NCBI RefSeq assembly: GCF_031128465.2
Contig: NZ_CP155618.1
Coordinates: forward strand, 4,082,501-4,146,500
DNA: 64,000 bases
Direction: 5' to 3'
From: Mariniflexile litorale
GTDB taxonomy: Bacteria > Bacteroidota > Bacteroidia > Flavobacteriales > Flavobacteriaceae
Under the pieces are notes generated by a model. The model searched no databases. It was not told the origin of the DNA and was given only the letters and a program-made list of their open reading frames with translations. Made by a program: the position numbers and the translations under genes. This document shows positions 55,389 to 64,000 of the stretch, in pieces. The first letter of the stretch is position 1, and every line of letters begins with the position of its first letter.

Positions 55389-55421
55389 TCCAGAAGTCTT
55401 TAATTTATAAAAACTTCTGGA
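55389..55421. other. Stem-loop between susD and fructokinase genes
   Basis: TCCAGAAGT (55389-55397) pairs perfectly with ACTTCTGGA (55413-55421) around a 15-base loop. On the minus strand it lies just after susD; the following sequence is only moderately T-rich. It may dampen read-through into the kinase gene or protect the susCD message. Confidence 0.6.
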
Positions 55422-55458
55422 ATTAAAAAAACTAAACAAAATAAATAATAATTAACTT

Positions 55459-57210
55459 TTAATACCCAGGGTTTTGATCATACAAACCTCCTGTAAAATC
55501 AATTTCTCTTTGTGGAATAGGATAATATTCATCTCTACCAGCCGTAAACTGAGCATTTGTAAGGAAATCTTTTCTTGTTTTTTCAATAGCTAAGTATGCA
55601 TTAAGTACTGGTTCAGCCATTCCCCATCTTACTAAATCAAAAAATCTTGGACCTTCCATACCAAACTCTAAACGTCTTTCAAACATTAATGCTTTAATAG
55701 CATCTGCCTTAAGCATTCCCATGGGGTACATGCCAACGTTGTAAACGTTTGATGCCCCAGCATTTATTTGTCTTTGGGTACTAGCTGCTGCACGTGTTCT
55801 AATTTCATTAATAATTGTTATGCCATCATCTACTTGATTTAATTGAATTAAAGCTTCGGCTTTAAATAAAAGCACATCGGCATATCTAATAAATTCTATA
55901 TTTTTTGAGGTCCCTACAAACGGACCTTCTTTTACATAACATGAACAATCTGGTGCTTGTTGTTCTTTCATATTTCCAAAGTAACCATATACACCCGGGT
56001 CTCTTGCCCAACTAAAGTTATATATCATATCTCCAGCTTCTTTTACTGTATTGCGATATTTGAATGGACGCCCAGGGATTCCAACGGTATGATCAATACG
56101 TGGATCTAAAGTGATACCTACCGCCAAAGGAGTTTCTCCATTACCATCTACTACATTAAAAATATTAGTATTATTAAATGTATCTAATAACGGTAGCCCA
56201 GTAACAAGATCGGTTTTAAAGGCATTTACCATATTTTGACTTGCTAAGTGGAAACCACAACAACCATATAACCCAGTACCATGTGGTGAATTTAAACCCG
56301 TTACAAAACTAACTCTTCCAACGGTGGTTCCATCATTAATAGAGAATTGTGCTGCCCAAATGGACTCAGGACCATTATCAAAACCATCCAAATAATTATT
56401 ACCGTAATCTGGTTCCAATCCACCAGTTACTTCATCTGCAAAATCTATTACCTCCTGCAAACGAGACAGATTAATATTGGTTACTTGATGTGTATCGTTT
56501 TGTTCATATGCTTGATACAAACGTAGCTTCGCTAAATAAGCCGCCGCCGCATTTCTATCGGCTCTACCAACTTGATCTTGTGATGGTGGTAAATTGTTAT
56601 ATGCAAACAAAAAATCGTCTGCTATAGTGTTCCATAAATCATCATTATCTAAACGATTGTCAATTTCTAAGATTTCTTCCTGTGTTAAACCTTCTGTGAT
56701 ATAAGGAATCTTTTTAAATAATAATTTTAGAACAAAATGAGAATGCGCTCTTAAAAACCTAAGTTCTGCTTGTCTTGTTGTTTTATCTGCATAATCTGCA
56801 TCTGGAATTTGGTTAATTACATCTAAGGCAAAGTTTGCTCTTGAAATCGCTGCGTAATAGTTTGTCCAAGTTCTTGGTGCCATCCAATCTAATGGATCAT
56901 CAGCAATAGTTAAGTTGTATTGTTCGTATCTATCTACAACATCAACATCGCCACGTCCGCCGCCTCCTTTATAGGCGTCATCAGAACGTACACTACCATA
57001 CACCCACATACTGGTTAAAGGCCCAACCATATCATCATTGGCAATTCCAGCATAAGCTGCAACTACTAAAGCTTCTGCATTTTCAGCAGTTGCTACGTTT
57101 TCGTTAGATAATACGCCTTCCGGTTCGTAATCTAAAAAGTCTTTGGAACAAGCAAACAATACAGATGCTGCCATAATTCCTGTTAATACTGTTTTTATAT
57201 ATTTTTTCAT
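55459..57210 (-). CDS. SusD/RagB-family lipoprotein (fructan PUL)
   Basis: The protein is about 583 residues long with a lipoprotein signal (lipobox VLFAC) followed by SKDFLDYEPEGVLSNENV. TPR-like helices (RQAELRFLRAHSHFVLKLLF) and the C-terminal SusD block (KALMFERRLEFGMEGPRFFD, LVRWGMAEP, YYPIPQREID) are clear. It should bind levan- or inulin-type chains at the cell surface and cap the SusC barrel. The start at 57210 is preferred over an ATG nine bases upstream. It follows susC with almost no gap, so the two are co-translated. Confidence 0.92.
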   Translation of the reverse strand: MKKYIKTVLTGIMAASVLFACSKDFLDYEPEGVLSNENVATAENAEALVVAAYAGIANDDMVGPLTSMWVYGSVRSDDAYKGGGGRGDVDVVDRYEQYNLTIADDPLDWMAPRTWTNYYAAISRANFALDVINQIPDADYADKTTRQAELRFLRAHSHFVLKLLFKKIPYITEGLTQEEILEIDNRLDNDDLWNTIADDFLFAYNNLPPSQDQVGRADRNAAAAYLAKLRLYQAYEQNDTHQVTNINLSRLQEVIDFADEVTGGLEPDYGNNYLDGFDNGPESIWAAQFSINDGTTVGRVSFVTGLNSPHGTGLYGCCGFHLASQNMVNAFKTDLVTGLPLLDTFNNTNIFNVVDGNGETPLAVGITLDPRIDHTVGIPGRPFKYRNTVKEAGDMIYNFSWARDPGVYGYFGNMKEQQAPDCSCYVKEGPFVGTSKNIEFIRYADVLLFKAEALIQLNQVDDGITIINEIRTRAAASTQRQINAGASNVYNVGMYPMGMLKADAIKALMFERRLEFGMEGPRFFDLVRWGMAEPVLNAYLAIEKTRKDFLTNAQFTAGRDEYYPIPQREIDFTGGLYDQNPGY

Positions 57211-57221
57211 GTTTACCATTT

Positions 57222-60200
57222 TTAAAAGTTAATGTTAAGTCCTAAAGACAGCGTTGTAGGTACCGGAATTCTATTTACATCTGTACGCTCAGGATCTGCA
57301 CCTATATAATCGCTTGGTGTAAACCAGAATAGATTTTCTCCTTGAAAATAAATTCTACAGCTTGACATACCTGCCCAATTTTCTATTAAGTCTTCTGGAA
57401 GTGAATACCCTAATTGAAGGTTTCTTAATTTGAAATAAGAGTTATTTCTAAACAAATAATCTGAAATCCTATTATCATTATTAGCAAGTGTTAATGATGG
57501 AATATTGGAATCTGTATTTGTTGGGGTCCAAGCACCCAATACACCAAGTCCGGCATTTTCTCTACCTTGTACAAAATTGTTCCAAAAGATATAAGGATCT
57601 TGCCCTATTCTTCCTGTTACACCAGATCCAAATAACGACAAGTCGAAATTTTTGTACGCTAAATCAATTCTAATACCATACTCAAGGTCTGGCAAGGTTG
57701 TTCCAAGGAAATCTCTATCTTCAACACCTATACTTCCATTACCACTTATATCTTTATATTTAATTCCACCTGGTCTTCCCGCTGGAACTTGTGTTGGGCT
57801 AGAATCTACTTCAGCTTGACTTTGAAACAAGCCATCTGATTTATAACCGAAAATTGAAAACTGGGAGTGACCAATAATAGAATTATCAACAGTTCCTGGA
57901 AAAGCAGAAACAACTTCAGCAGGCAATTCGGTAATCTCATCTTTAAAGGAACCAAAATTGGTTGCTACGGTAAAAGATAAACCATTGTCAAATGTTTTTG
58001 AATAACCTAAAGCCAACTCCCAACCTTTTACTTCGGTTGTAGCTCCATTTAATGTTCGTAATTGACCTTCGCCTATTGCCGATGCAATTGGAGGTATTGT
58101 TAAAATATCTGATGTTTCTCTTGTAAAATAGTCAAAAGACCCAACTACATTATTATTAAACAATGTAAAATCAATACCAAGGTTAATCTCTTTGGTAGTT
58201 TCCCATTTTAAACCAGAATTTGCCGCTTGAATAGACACAAAGCCAGAAGGTAAATTACCTGTGTTATTTCCGTTTAAATCGTAAGCAGTACCAACATTAT
58301 AAAAAGTATCAAAGAAGAAATCACCTCCGGCTGCCTGTCTCTGATTTGCTCCATATCTAGATTCAAACAAACCGAAACGCGCTACATCGCCTATGGTTTG
58401 GTTACCTACTTCACCATAACCAGCTCTAAATTTTAATGAATTTACAATATCATTGTCTTTCCAAAATTCTTCGTTACTAATTCTCCAACCAACAGTTGCT
58501 GCTGGAAAAACACCATATCTGTTATCTGGTCCAAATCTTGAAGACCCATCGCGACGCAATGTGAAAGAAGCCAAATATCTGTCTTCATAGCCGTAATTAA
58601 TTTTACCAAATTGCGACAATAAACGACTTCCTGTTGAAGAACCTGAATTGGTTCTAGCGCCAGTTGCAGCATCTAGCTGAAAGAATGATTCAGTCTCAAC
58701 CGCAAAACCATCTGCTTGCGCACTAACACTCTGAAAATCATCTTGTATAGATTCTGTTCCCAGTAAAACACCAATTTTATGTTTGTCATTAAGTTCTAGT
58801 TGATAATTTAACGTATTTGTAAAAACTAAACTGGTAAATTTACTAGTATCATGTATCAGCCTATTATTGCTTCTTGTAATAAATCCATTACTAACTTTAG
58901 TTTCAATATCTTTTCTATGATAATCGTTATAGTCTAAACCTAAACTTGTTCTAAAAGTTAAATTTTCAATAATATCGAATTCACCCCATATATTTCCAAA
59001 TATGGTTGTTCTATCGGTGTTATCCCAACGGTTTATATACTGCATTAAAACAGGGTTGTTTCTATCAGAATAGCCCGAACCTAAAGGACCAGCAAAATTG
59101 CCATCAGCATCATAAACCGGTAAGGTTGGTGCTAAAGAAATTGCCAAACCAGGCGTAGGTGCACTACCAACATCTGGTGAAGCCAAGGTTTCATCGGATG
59201 TGAACATTTGTGTATTAACCCCAACTCTTAATCTATTATTAAATAAATTAAAATTTGAATTTAATTTTGCAGAAATTCTTTCATACCCCGTGTGTTTTAA
59301 AATACCTGTATTTCTTAAATGCCCAACGTTAAGTAAATGGAAAGAATTATCAGTACCTCCAGAAACAGATATTTCGTTGTTATATACATAACCTGTTTGA
59401 TAGGTTTCATCTTGCCAATCTGTATCACCAACAGGAACATTAGTATCGCCTCCCACAAATGGCTGTATAGTAACACTATTTAAAACAGGATTATTAAAGT
59501 CTCCGTTCCAATCAAAATCATATATCTCACCATATCCTGAATTAGGATCAGAATTGTCATTTACTGAAGCTTGCCATAATACTTCACCTCTTTGTTGAGC
59601 ATTAAGCATATCATAACGTTGTTTCTTTTCTGAAAGTACCGATATATTTGAATTTATGCTCACTTTAAATTTTTCACCACCAGCAGCTTTAGCACTGTTT
59701 TTAGTGGTAACAATTATTACCCCGTTTCCTGCCCGAGCTCCATAAAGAGAAGAAGCCGATGCATCTTTAAGCACTTGAACTGATTCGATAGCACTTGGGT
59801 TGATACTAGAGAACACGTCCTGTCTTACTGTTGGAACACCATCTATAACAAACAAGGGGGCATTATTTCCTAATGTGGTAGCACCACGAATTAAAATATT
59901 ACTACTGGCTCCTGTTGGATCTCCGGATTTTTCAATAAAAACGCCTGGTACTCGCCCCTGCAATCCTTGAATAGCACTACCTGAACTCATACTAACACCT
60001 TCAGTAGGCCCTAGTTCTACTACGGTAATTGCTCCTGTTACGTCCACCTTTCTTTCTCTAGCATAACCCGTAACAATAATTTCGTCAAGTTGTGCAGCAT
60101 CTGCAACCAGCTCCACGTTTACAATAGAACGATTGCTTATTTTTACTTCATGGCTTTTATAACCTATATAGCTAAAAACCAATGTGGCATCACCACTTAC

Positions 60201-60386
60201 ATTTTCCAGTGTATAATTTCCATCAAAATCTGTTGCAGCTCCTTGAGTGGTTCCAGGTATTATTACCGATACACCAGGAAGTGGCATACCATCTGCCTTA
60301 TCCGTAACAGTACCACTAATTTGCCCTTGCACAACTATGCTCAGAAACGCAAACAGCGTTAACAATAAGATTTTTTTACATTTCAT
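57222..60386 (-). CDS. SusC-like TonB-dependent transporter (fructan PUL)
   Basis: The 1054-residue outer-membrane protein has a signal peptide (residues 1-21, ending VVQG). A CarboxypepD_reg-like domain begins ISGTVTDKADGMPLPGVSV, the TonB/plug segment is DEIIVTGYARERKVD with APLFVIDGVPTVRQD, and a long barrel ends in TLSLGLNINF. Unlike the SusC of the pectin locus it has no STN domain, consistent with control by an HTCS rather than an ECF sigma factor. It should import fructo-oligosaccharides with SusD. The gene begins 12 bases after GH32. Confidence 0.93.
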   Translation of the reverse strand: MKCKKILLLTLFAFLSIVVQGQISGTVTDKADGMPLPGVSVIIPGTTQGAATDFDGNYTLENVSGDATLVFSYIGYKSHEVKISNRSIVNVELVADAAQLDEIIVTGYARERKVDVTGAITVVELGPTEGVSMSSGSAIQGLQGRVPGVFIEKSGDPTGASSNILIRGATTLGNNAPLFVIDGVPTVRQDVFSSINPSAIESVQVLKDASASSLYGARAGNGVIIVTTKNSAKAAGGEKFKVSINSNISVLSEKKQRYDMLNAQQRGEVLWQASVNDNSDPNSGYGEIYDFDWNGDFNNPVLNSVTIQPFVGGDTNVPVGDTDWQDETYQTGYVYNNEISVSGGTDNSFHLLNVGHLRNTGILKHTGYERISAKLNSNFNLFNNRLRVGVNTQMFTSDETLASPDVGSAPTPGLAISLAPTLPVYDADGNFAGPLGSGYSDRNNPVLMQYINRWDNTDRTTIFGNIWGEFDIIENLTFRTSLGLDYNDYHRKDIETKVSNGFITRSNNRLIHDTSKFTSLVFTNTLNYQLELNDKHKIGVLLGTESIQDDFQSVSAQADGFAVETESFFQLDAATGARTNSGSSTGSRLLSQFGKINYGYEDRYLASFTLRRDGSSRFGPDNRYGVFPAATVGWRISNEEFWKDNDIVNSLKFRAGYGEVGNQTIGDVARFGLFESRYGANQRQAAGGDFFFDTFYNVGTAYDLNGNNTGNLPSGFVSIQAANSGLKWETTKEINLGIDFTLFNNNVVGSFDYFTRETSDILTIPPIASAIGEGQLRTLNGATTEVKGWELALGYSKTFDNGLSFTVATNFGSFKDEITELPAEVVSAFPGTVDNSIIGHSQFSIFGYKSDGLFQSQAEVDSSPTQVPAGRPGGIKYKDISGNGSIGVEDRDFLGTTLPDLEYGIRIDLAYKNFDLSLFGSGVTGRIGQDPYIFWNNFVQGRENAGLGVLGAWTPTNTDSNIPSLTLANNDNRISDYLFRNNSYFKLRNLQLGYSLPEDLIENWAGMSSCRIYFQGENLFWFTPSDYIGADPERTDVNRIPVPTTLSLGLNINF

Positions 60387-60398
60387 AATAATTTAGTT

Positions 60399-62006
60399 TT
60401 AGTTAAAATTTAGTTTGTGTGCTTCAATATCATCAAGAACAAATTCTTGATTATTTGGTTCAATACTTAGTTTGTCATATGGTGCATTTGGAAAAAATAT
60501 TTCTGTCATTACTGTTTCTCCATTATCGAAAAATAATTCTATAGAGGTTTTATCGAGAATGATTGTTCCTGTTAAACCTGTATTAAGAGACGTTCTTTTG
60601 GCCATAGAAACACGATCTGCAAACTTTTCTGAAAAATCTCGTTTTCCAGATTTTCTTCTATCTATAAAAAAGTTTTTATCGCTGTGGTTGTATCCAAAAG
60701 CTAAAGTGTCACCTTGTTTATTAGTAAGATTAAAAGTGAAACCTTCGTGTTTTAAATTTGAAATGTTAAATTGAATTTCGGTGCTGGCTAAATCCATAGC
60801 ATTAGAGTCTATAATTTTTGTATCACCCTTAATAGTTATGCTTTCCTTTTTATATTTTGTGCTTCTGTAATTAGTTAGTTCATTTACAGGATTAATCAAT
60901 AATCTATACCCATTATTATTTTTTTGAAGCTGTACTTTTCTGGCAATAGTCATAGCACTTCTCCAAGTTTCGGTAGGAACTACTTGAGCATAATCCCAAT
61001 TAGACATCCAACCTAGTATTAGCTTGCTACCATCTTTTTTTGTAGCATTAGACCATGAAACGCCTGCATAGTTATCTCTTCCAAAATCTATCCAGTAATT
61101 ATGTTCTTTATTTAATGCGGTTTCAAAATCTTTGTCCATTTTAAACGTAGTTCCATCAAAATCTCCCACAAAATATTGGGTAGCACTACCCCCATTTGGA
61201 CCCCCAGGATTGATACTTACAAAAAGCACCCATTTAGATTCATCTGTTCCTAATACCGGCAATTGAAATAAATCTGGGCATTCCCAAACACCACCATGAC
61301 CGCCAATACCTTGTCCGAAATCTGAAAGTAAATGCCATTTTTTCAAGTCTTTGGAATCGTAAAACATGATTTTGTCTCCTGCAGCAAGTACCATTACCCA
61401 TTTTTTACGATCTTCATCCCATGTTACTTTAGGGTCTCTAAAATCTTTAATTTCATTATTGTCTATTGCTGGGTTATTTTCGTATTTCGTAAACGTTTTT
61501 CCTTCATCATTACTATACGCAATACTTTGCGTTTGCTTCCAGTTATCATCACCTTCTAATTTTTTTGAACTCGTATACATCGCAACAATAGGTGACGCTT
61601 CGCTTGCTTTTCCAAAACCAGAAGTATTACCTATATCAACTACTGCACTTCCTGAAAAAATAGTACCTAATTCATCTGGATATAAAGCTATAGGTTGCTC
61701 AACCCAAGTAATCATGTCTGTGCTGATAGCATGCCCCCAATGCATGGGCCCCCAAACATTACTATCGGGATGATATTGAAAGTATAGATGATAATATCCG
61801 TTGTAATAAAACATACCATTAGGATCGTTCATCCAAGCTTTTTTTGGTGTAAAATGAAAGTTTGGACGATATAAATCTTCTTCTGAAGAAAGTACATTTA
61901 CCACTTCATCTAAAGTTTGTATACTTTGGTTTTTATCTTTACACCCTATTAGGAATGATAATACCAAAAGCATTAAAACTAGATTTGTTTTTCTAAAGCT
62001 TTTCAT
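60399..62006 (-). CDS. GH32 fructan hydrolase lipoprotein (levanase/inulinase/invertase type)
   Basis: The 535-residue protein has a lipoprotein signal (lipobox LIGC, Cys22) and then a five-bladed GH32 propeller with the nucleophile Asp61 in WMNDPNG, the stabiliser Asp191 in FRDPK and the acid/base Glu242 in ECPDLF. The C-terminal beta-sandwich (about residues 375-535) follows. GH32 enzymes cleave beta-fructosidic bonds in levan, inulin or sucrose. Whether this one is exo- or endo-acting cannot be told from sequence. Lipid anchoring puts it at the membrane surface or in the periplasm. It lies 12 bases after the MFS gene and 12 before susC. Confidence 0.94.
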   Translation of the reverse strand: MKSFRKTNLVLMLLVLSFLIGCKDKNQSIQTLDEVVNVLSSEEDLYRPNFHFTPKKAWMNDPNGMFYYNGYYHLYFQYHPDSNVWGPMHWGHAISTDMITWVEQPIALYPDELGTIFSGSAVVDIGNTSGFGKASEASPIVAMYTSSKKLEGDDNWKQTQSIAYSNDEGKTFTKYENNPAIDNNEIKDFRDPKVTWDEDRKKWVMVLAAGDKIMFYDSKDLKKWHLLSDFGQGIGGHGGVWECPDLFQLPVLGTDESKWVLFVSINPGGPNGGSATQYFVGDFDGTTFKMDKDFETALNKEHNYWIDFGRDNYAGVSWSNATKKDGSKLILGWMSNWDYAQVVPTETWRSAMTIARKVQLQKNNNGYRLLINPVNELTNYRSTKYKKESITIKGDTKIIDSNAMDLASTEIQFNISNLKHEGFTFNLTNKQGDTLAFGYNHSDKNFFIDRRKSGKRDFSEKFADRVSMAKRTSLNTGLTGTIILDKTSIELFFDNGETVMTEIFFPNAPYDKLSIEPNNQEFVLDDIEAHKLNFN

Positions 62007-62017
62007 GTTATTTTAAT

Positions 62018-63334
62018 TTATTTAGTTAGTTTTTTACTTAATTCCTCTAAGGGTATACCTTTTGTTTCTGGCATCATAAACATTACAAAAAGCAACTGAA
62101 AGCCCATCATAATGGCAAAGAATAAGAATACCATACCGGCACCGATTGTAGAAAATAATACAGGAACTAAAGAAGGCACAATCGCCGCAAGTACCCAATG
62201 TACTGAACTGCCAAATGATTGCCCCGAGCCTCTTAAATGATTAGGGAAAATTTCAGAAATAAACACCCAAATTACGGTGCCTTGTCCAATAGCATGTGCA
62301 GCAATGAACATGAATAAGAAGATTGGCATAAAACTACCTTCCCAATTTAAGAAGAATGCAGCCGATACTAGAGATAGTGATATAATATATCCAAAAGAAC
62401 AAATGTACATGAGTTGCTTTCTTCCTAATTTATCGATTAGAAAAATACCTAAAAGTGTAAAAAGCAAGTTTGTTACTCCAACACCAATGCTACTTAATAG
62501 GGCTGAACTTTCTGCTAGGCCAGCTTCTGTTAAAATTCTAGGGGCATAATAAAGTAGTGCGTTGATTCCCGATAGTTGATTAAAAAAAGCTATTAAAAAA
62601 GCTAGAGTTAACGGAAACCTATATTTTTTTAAGAATATGTTTTCATTAGGAACCGTGTTTTCCATCTCATCCCTTATTTCCAGCATAAGTTTCTCTGGGT
62701 CTTGATTTGGATTAATAATTTTAAGAACGCCAATGGCTTCGCTATTTCTAAATTTAGTAAGCAACCATCTGGGGCTTTTTGGAATTGTAAATGCGAATGT
62801 GGTGTAAATTATAGCAGGAAACGCTTCTATACCTACCATCCAACGCCAGGCATTTTCACCTATATCATTTAGTAAGTAATTTGATAAAAATGCAACAAGA
62901 ATACCAAATACAATGTTGAATTGGTATAAACCCACTAGCTTCCCTCTATCTTTAGCTGGTGCAATTTCTGATATATAAGCAGGTGCTGCAACGGTAGATG
63001 CTCCCACACCTAAGCCACCTATAAATCTAAAAGCCGCAAACACCCAAGGATCGTTTGCCACACCCGAACCAATGGCAGATATGGTATATAAAACACCTAT
63101 CCATATTAACGTGTTTTTGCGTCCAATTTTATTGGTAGGAATGCCTCCAAAAAAAGCACCCACTACTGTTCCCCATAATGCCATGCCTATAACAACTACG
63201 CCATGAAACATATCGGAGGAACCCCATAATAATTGTAATTTTTTTTCTGCACCTGATATGACTACCGTATCAAAGCCAAATAAGAAACCAGCTAATGCTG
63301 CAGTAATAGACCAGATTAATATCTTTCTGTTCAT
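62018..63334 (-). CDS. Sugar porter (MFS, GLUT/XylE-like), probable fructose transporter
   Basis: The 438-residue protein has twelve transmembrane helices and the sugar-porter signatures: GFDTVVISGA near residue 20, NKIGRKNTLIW in loop 2-3, RFIGGLGVGASTVAAPAYISEIAP near residues 108-131 and PETKGIPLEEL near the C-terminus. Sugar porters use a proton gradient or facilitated diffusion. Its position as the first gene of the fructan operon suggests it takes fructose or short oligosaccharides across the inner membrane. It follows the putative HTCS operator region. Confidence 0.92.
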   Translation of the reverse strand: MNRKILIWSITAALAGFLFGFDTVVISGAEKKLQLLWGSSDMFHGVVVIGMALWGTVVGAFFGGIPTNKIGRKNTLIWIGVLYTISAIGSGVANDPWVFAAFRFIGGLGVGASTVAAPAYISEIAPAKDRGKLVGLYQFNIVFGILVAFLSNYLLNDIGENAWRWMVGIEAFPAIIYTTFAFTIPKSPRWLLTKFRNSEAIGVLKIINPNQDPEKLMLEIRDEMENTVPNENIFLKKYRFPLTLAFLIAFFNQLSGINALLYYAPRILTEAGLAESSALLSSIGVGVTNLLFTLLGIFLIDKLGRKQLMYICSFGYIISLSLVSAAFFLNWEGSFMPIFLFMFIAAHAIGQGTVIWVFISEIFPNHLRGSGQSFGSSVHWVLAAIVPSLVPVLFSTIGAGMVFLFFAIMMGFQLLFVMFMMPETKGIPLEELSKKLTK

Positions 63335-63690
63335 GTGGTGATGTATTTAGTTTAGTATTCACAAGGTACTTTTAAGGACTGTTGTTGTACTTTAGATATG
63401 TATCAAAACATTACAAAATTGTTAACCAAACGTTAAACAATTATTAACGTGCTGGTTTACAGGTATTTGAATTGAATTTATTTTTTGAATAAAATATAGA
63501 AGTTTAAAATTGTTACCTGTTTAGTTTAAAATTGTTACCTATAACCAATTAAAACAGGTGTCGATTTCTTAATAAAACACTACAATAATTCACAATTAGA
63601 TATATTTTGCTTTAATAAATAAAGAAATCATAATAAAACAAGTGTATTATTACAGAAATAACATAAAAGAAGGAGAAAACACACTACTTA
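63335..63690. promoter_or_regulatory. Control region of the fructan PUL
   Basis: This 356-base gap between the regulator and the MFS gene has no convincing ORF. It holds the 18-bp direct repeat (63501-63540). A third partial copy of ten bases, AAAATTGTTA, is at 63415-63424. On the minus strand TATATTTT (63491-63498) is a near-consensus -7 element right beside the repeats, and AACGTTTG (63425-63432) is another possible one, so the transcription start is not fixed. Confidence 0.5.
63501..63540. repeat. 18-bp direct repeat, 22-bp period, candidate HTCS operator
   Basis: AGTTTAAAATTGTTACCT occurs at 63501-63518 and again, identical, at 63523-63540. The 22-base period is two helical turns, so both copies face the same side of the DNA, as expected for a dimer of AraC-type domains from an HTCS. 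Confidence 0.6.
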
Positions 63691-64000
63691 TTACTCTCTA
63701 AAAGCTTTAGGAGAGTTATTAAATTTATTTTTGAAGCTTGTAGAAAAATAATTGGGTGAAGAAAACCCAGTAGCATAGGCTATTTCAGAGATGGTTAATG
63801 AGGTCTCTTTTAGCATCTTTTTTGCTTTTTCCAATCGTATATTTTGAATATAATCGCTCACATTTACCCCCATAATAGCCTTCATTTTTCTATACAGCTG
63901 AATTCGAGATATATTTAGATCTTGAGCTAAATTTTCAACAGAAAATTTAGAATTGTCCATATTATTATTTATTATTTTATTCAACATCGAAATAAATTCT
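63691..64000 (-). CDS. AraC-type C-terminal domain, probable hybrid two-component regulator (partial)
   Basis: The reading frame is open from the window edge to the stop at 63691, about 102 residues, so the gene continues beyond 64000. The visible part is a complete AraC helix-turn-helix pair: DNSKFSVENLAQDLNISRIQ and LYRKMKAIMGVNVSDYIQNI, followed by KAKKMLKETSLTISEIAYAT and GFSSPNYFSTSFKNKFNNSP. The linker just before it (EFISMLNKIINNN) is typical of the end of hybrid two-component systems. Its place beside a GH32/SusCD locus matches the fructose-sensing HTCS of gut Bacteroides fructan PULs. The sensor part is outside the window, so this is an inference. Confidence 0.82.
   Translation of the reverse strand, partial: EFISMLNKIINNNMDNSKFSVENLAQDLNISRIQLYRKMKAIMGVNVSDYIQNIRLEKAKKMLKETSLTISEIAYATGFSSPNYFSTSFKNKFNNSPKAFRE

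Overview
The window looks like a piece of chromosome from a flavobacterium, most likely a marine or polysaccharide-degrading member of the Flavobacteriaceae (Bacteroidota). Evidence: very low GC; SusC/SusD pairs; a type IX secretion (T9SS) type A sorting domain; FecR/ECF sigma regulation; a fused CusA-TolC metal pump; BshC; DUF2911 and FAS1 lipoproteins; and many promoters with the Bacteroidota -7 element TAnnTTTG. I found no rRNA, tRNA, CRISPR array, transposase or phage gene. Species cannot be named from sequence reading alone.

Layout. 1-4.4 kb: a DUF2911 protein, an LtaS-like sulfatase-fold membrane enzyme overlapping a diacylglycerol-kinase-like lipid kinase, and a convergent PAP2 phosphatase, which together suggest phosphoglycerol/lipid turnover. 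A structured intergenic repeat lies next to the phosphatase. 4.5-10 kb: a MATE exporter, then a minus-strand set mnmA, subtilisin-like T9SS protease and nitronate monooxygenase. A palindromic terminator and a possible small RNA lie between the exporter and this set. 10.2-11.1 kb: a FAS1 lipoprotein behind an 11-bp inverted repeat.

11.3-22.8 kb: a pectin-type polysaccharide utilization locus (PUL) read on the minus strand: ECF sigma factor, FecR anti-sigma factor, STN-type SusC, SusD, two surface lipoproteins with C-terminal discoidin-like domains, and a PL1 pectate lyase. Four hairpin structures sit between its cistrons.

23-35 kb: housekeeping genes on the minus strand (yidC, pyrG, a LysM/periplasmic-binding lipoprotein-like protein, guaA, a PLP decarboxylase coupled to bshC), plus a decayed 3' fragment of a T9SS adhesin gene. 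35.4-42.3 kb: plus-strand genes for a PhoX-like lipoprotein, a di-heme cytochrome c peroxidase, a carboxypeptidase-regulatory-domain protein, TerC and a beta-helix lipoprotein. 42.3-48 kb: topoisomerase IV (parE, parC) with two unannotated small ORFs, and an EamA transporter. 48.2-54.3 kb: a CusA-TolC fusion pump, its adaptor and a His/Cys-rich small protein.

54.5-64 kb: a fructan PUL (fructokinase, SusD, SusC, GH32, sugar MFS) transcribed toward the left, with the C-terminal end of a probable hybrid two-component regulator (HTCS) at the window edge. Between the regulator and the transporter lies an 18-bp direct repeat with 22-bp period, a good candidate operator. In this locus SusCD would import fructan fragments, the GH32 lipoprotein would cut them to fructose, the MFS porter would carry fructose inward and the kinase would phosphorylate it.
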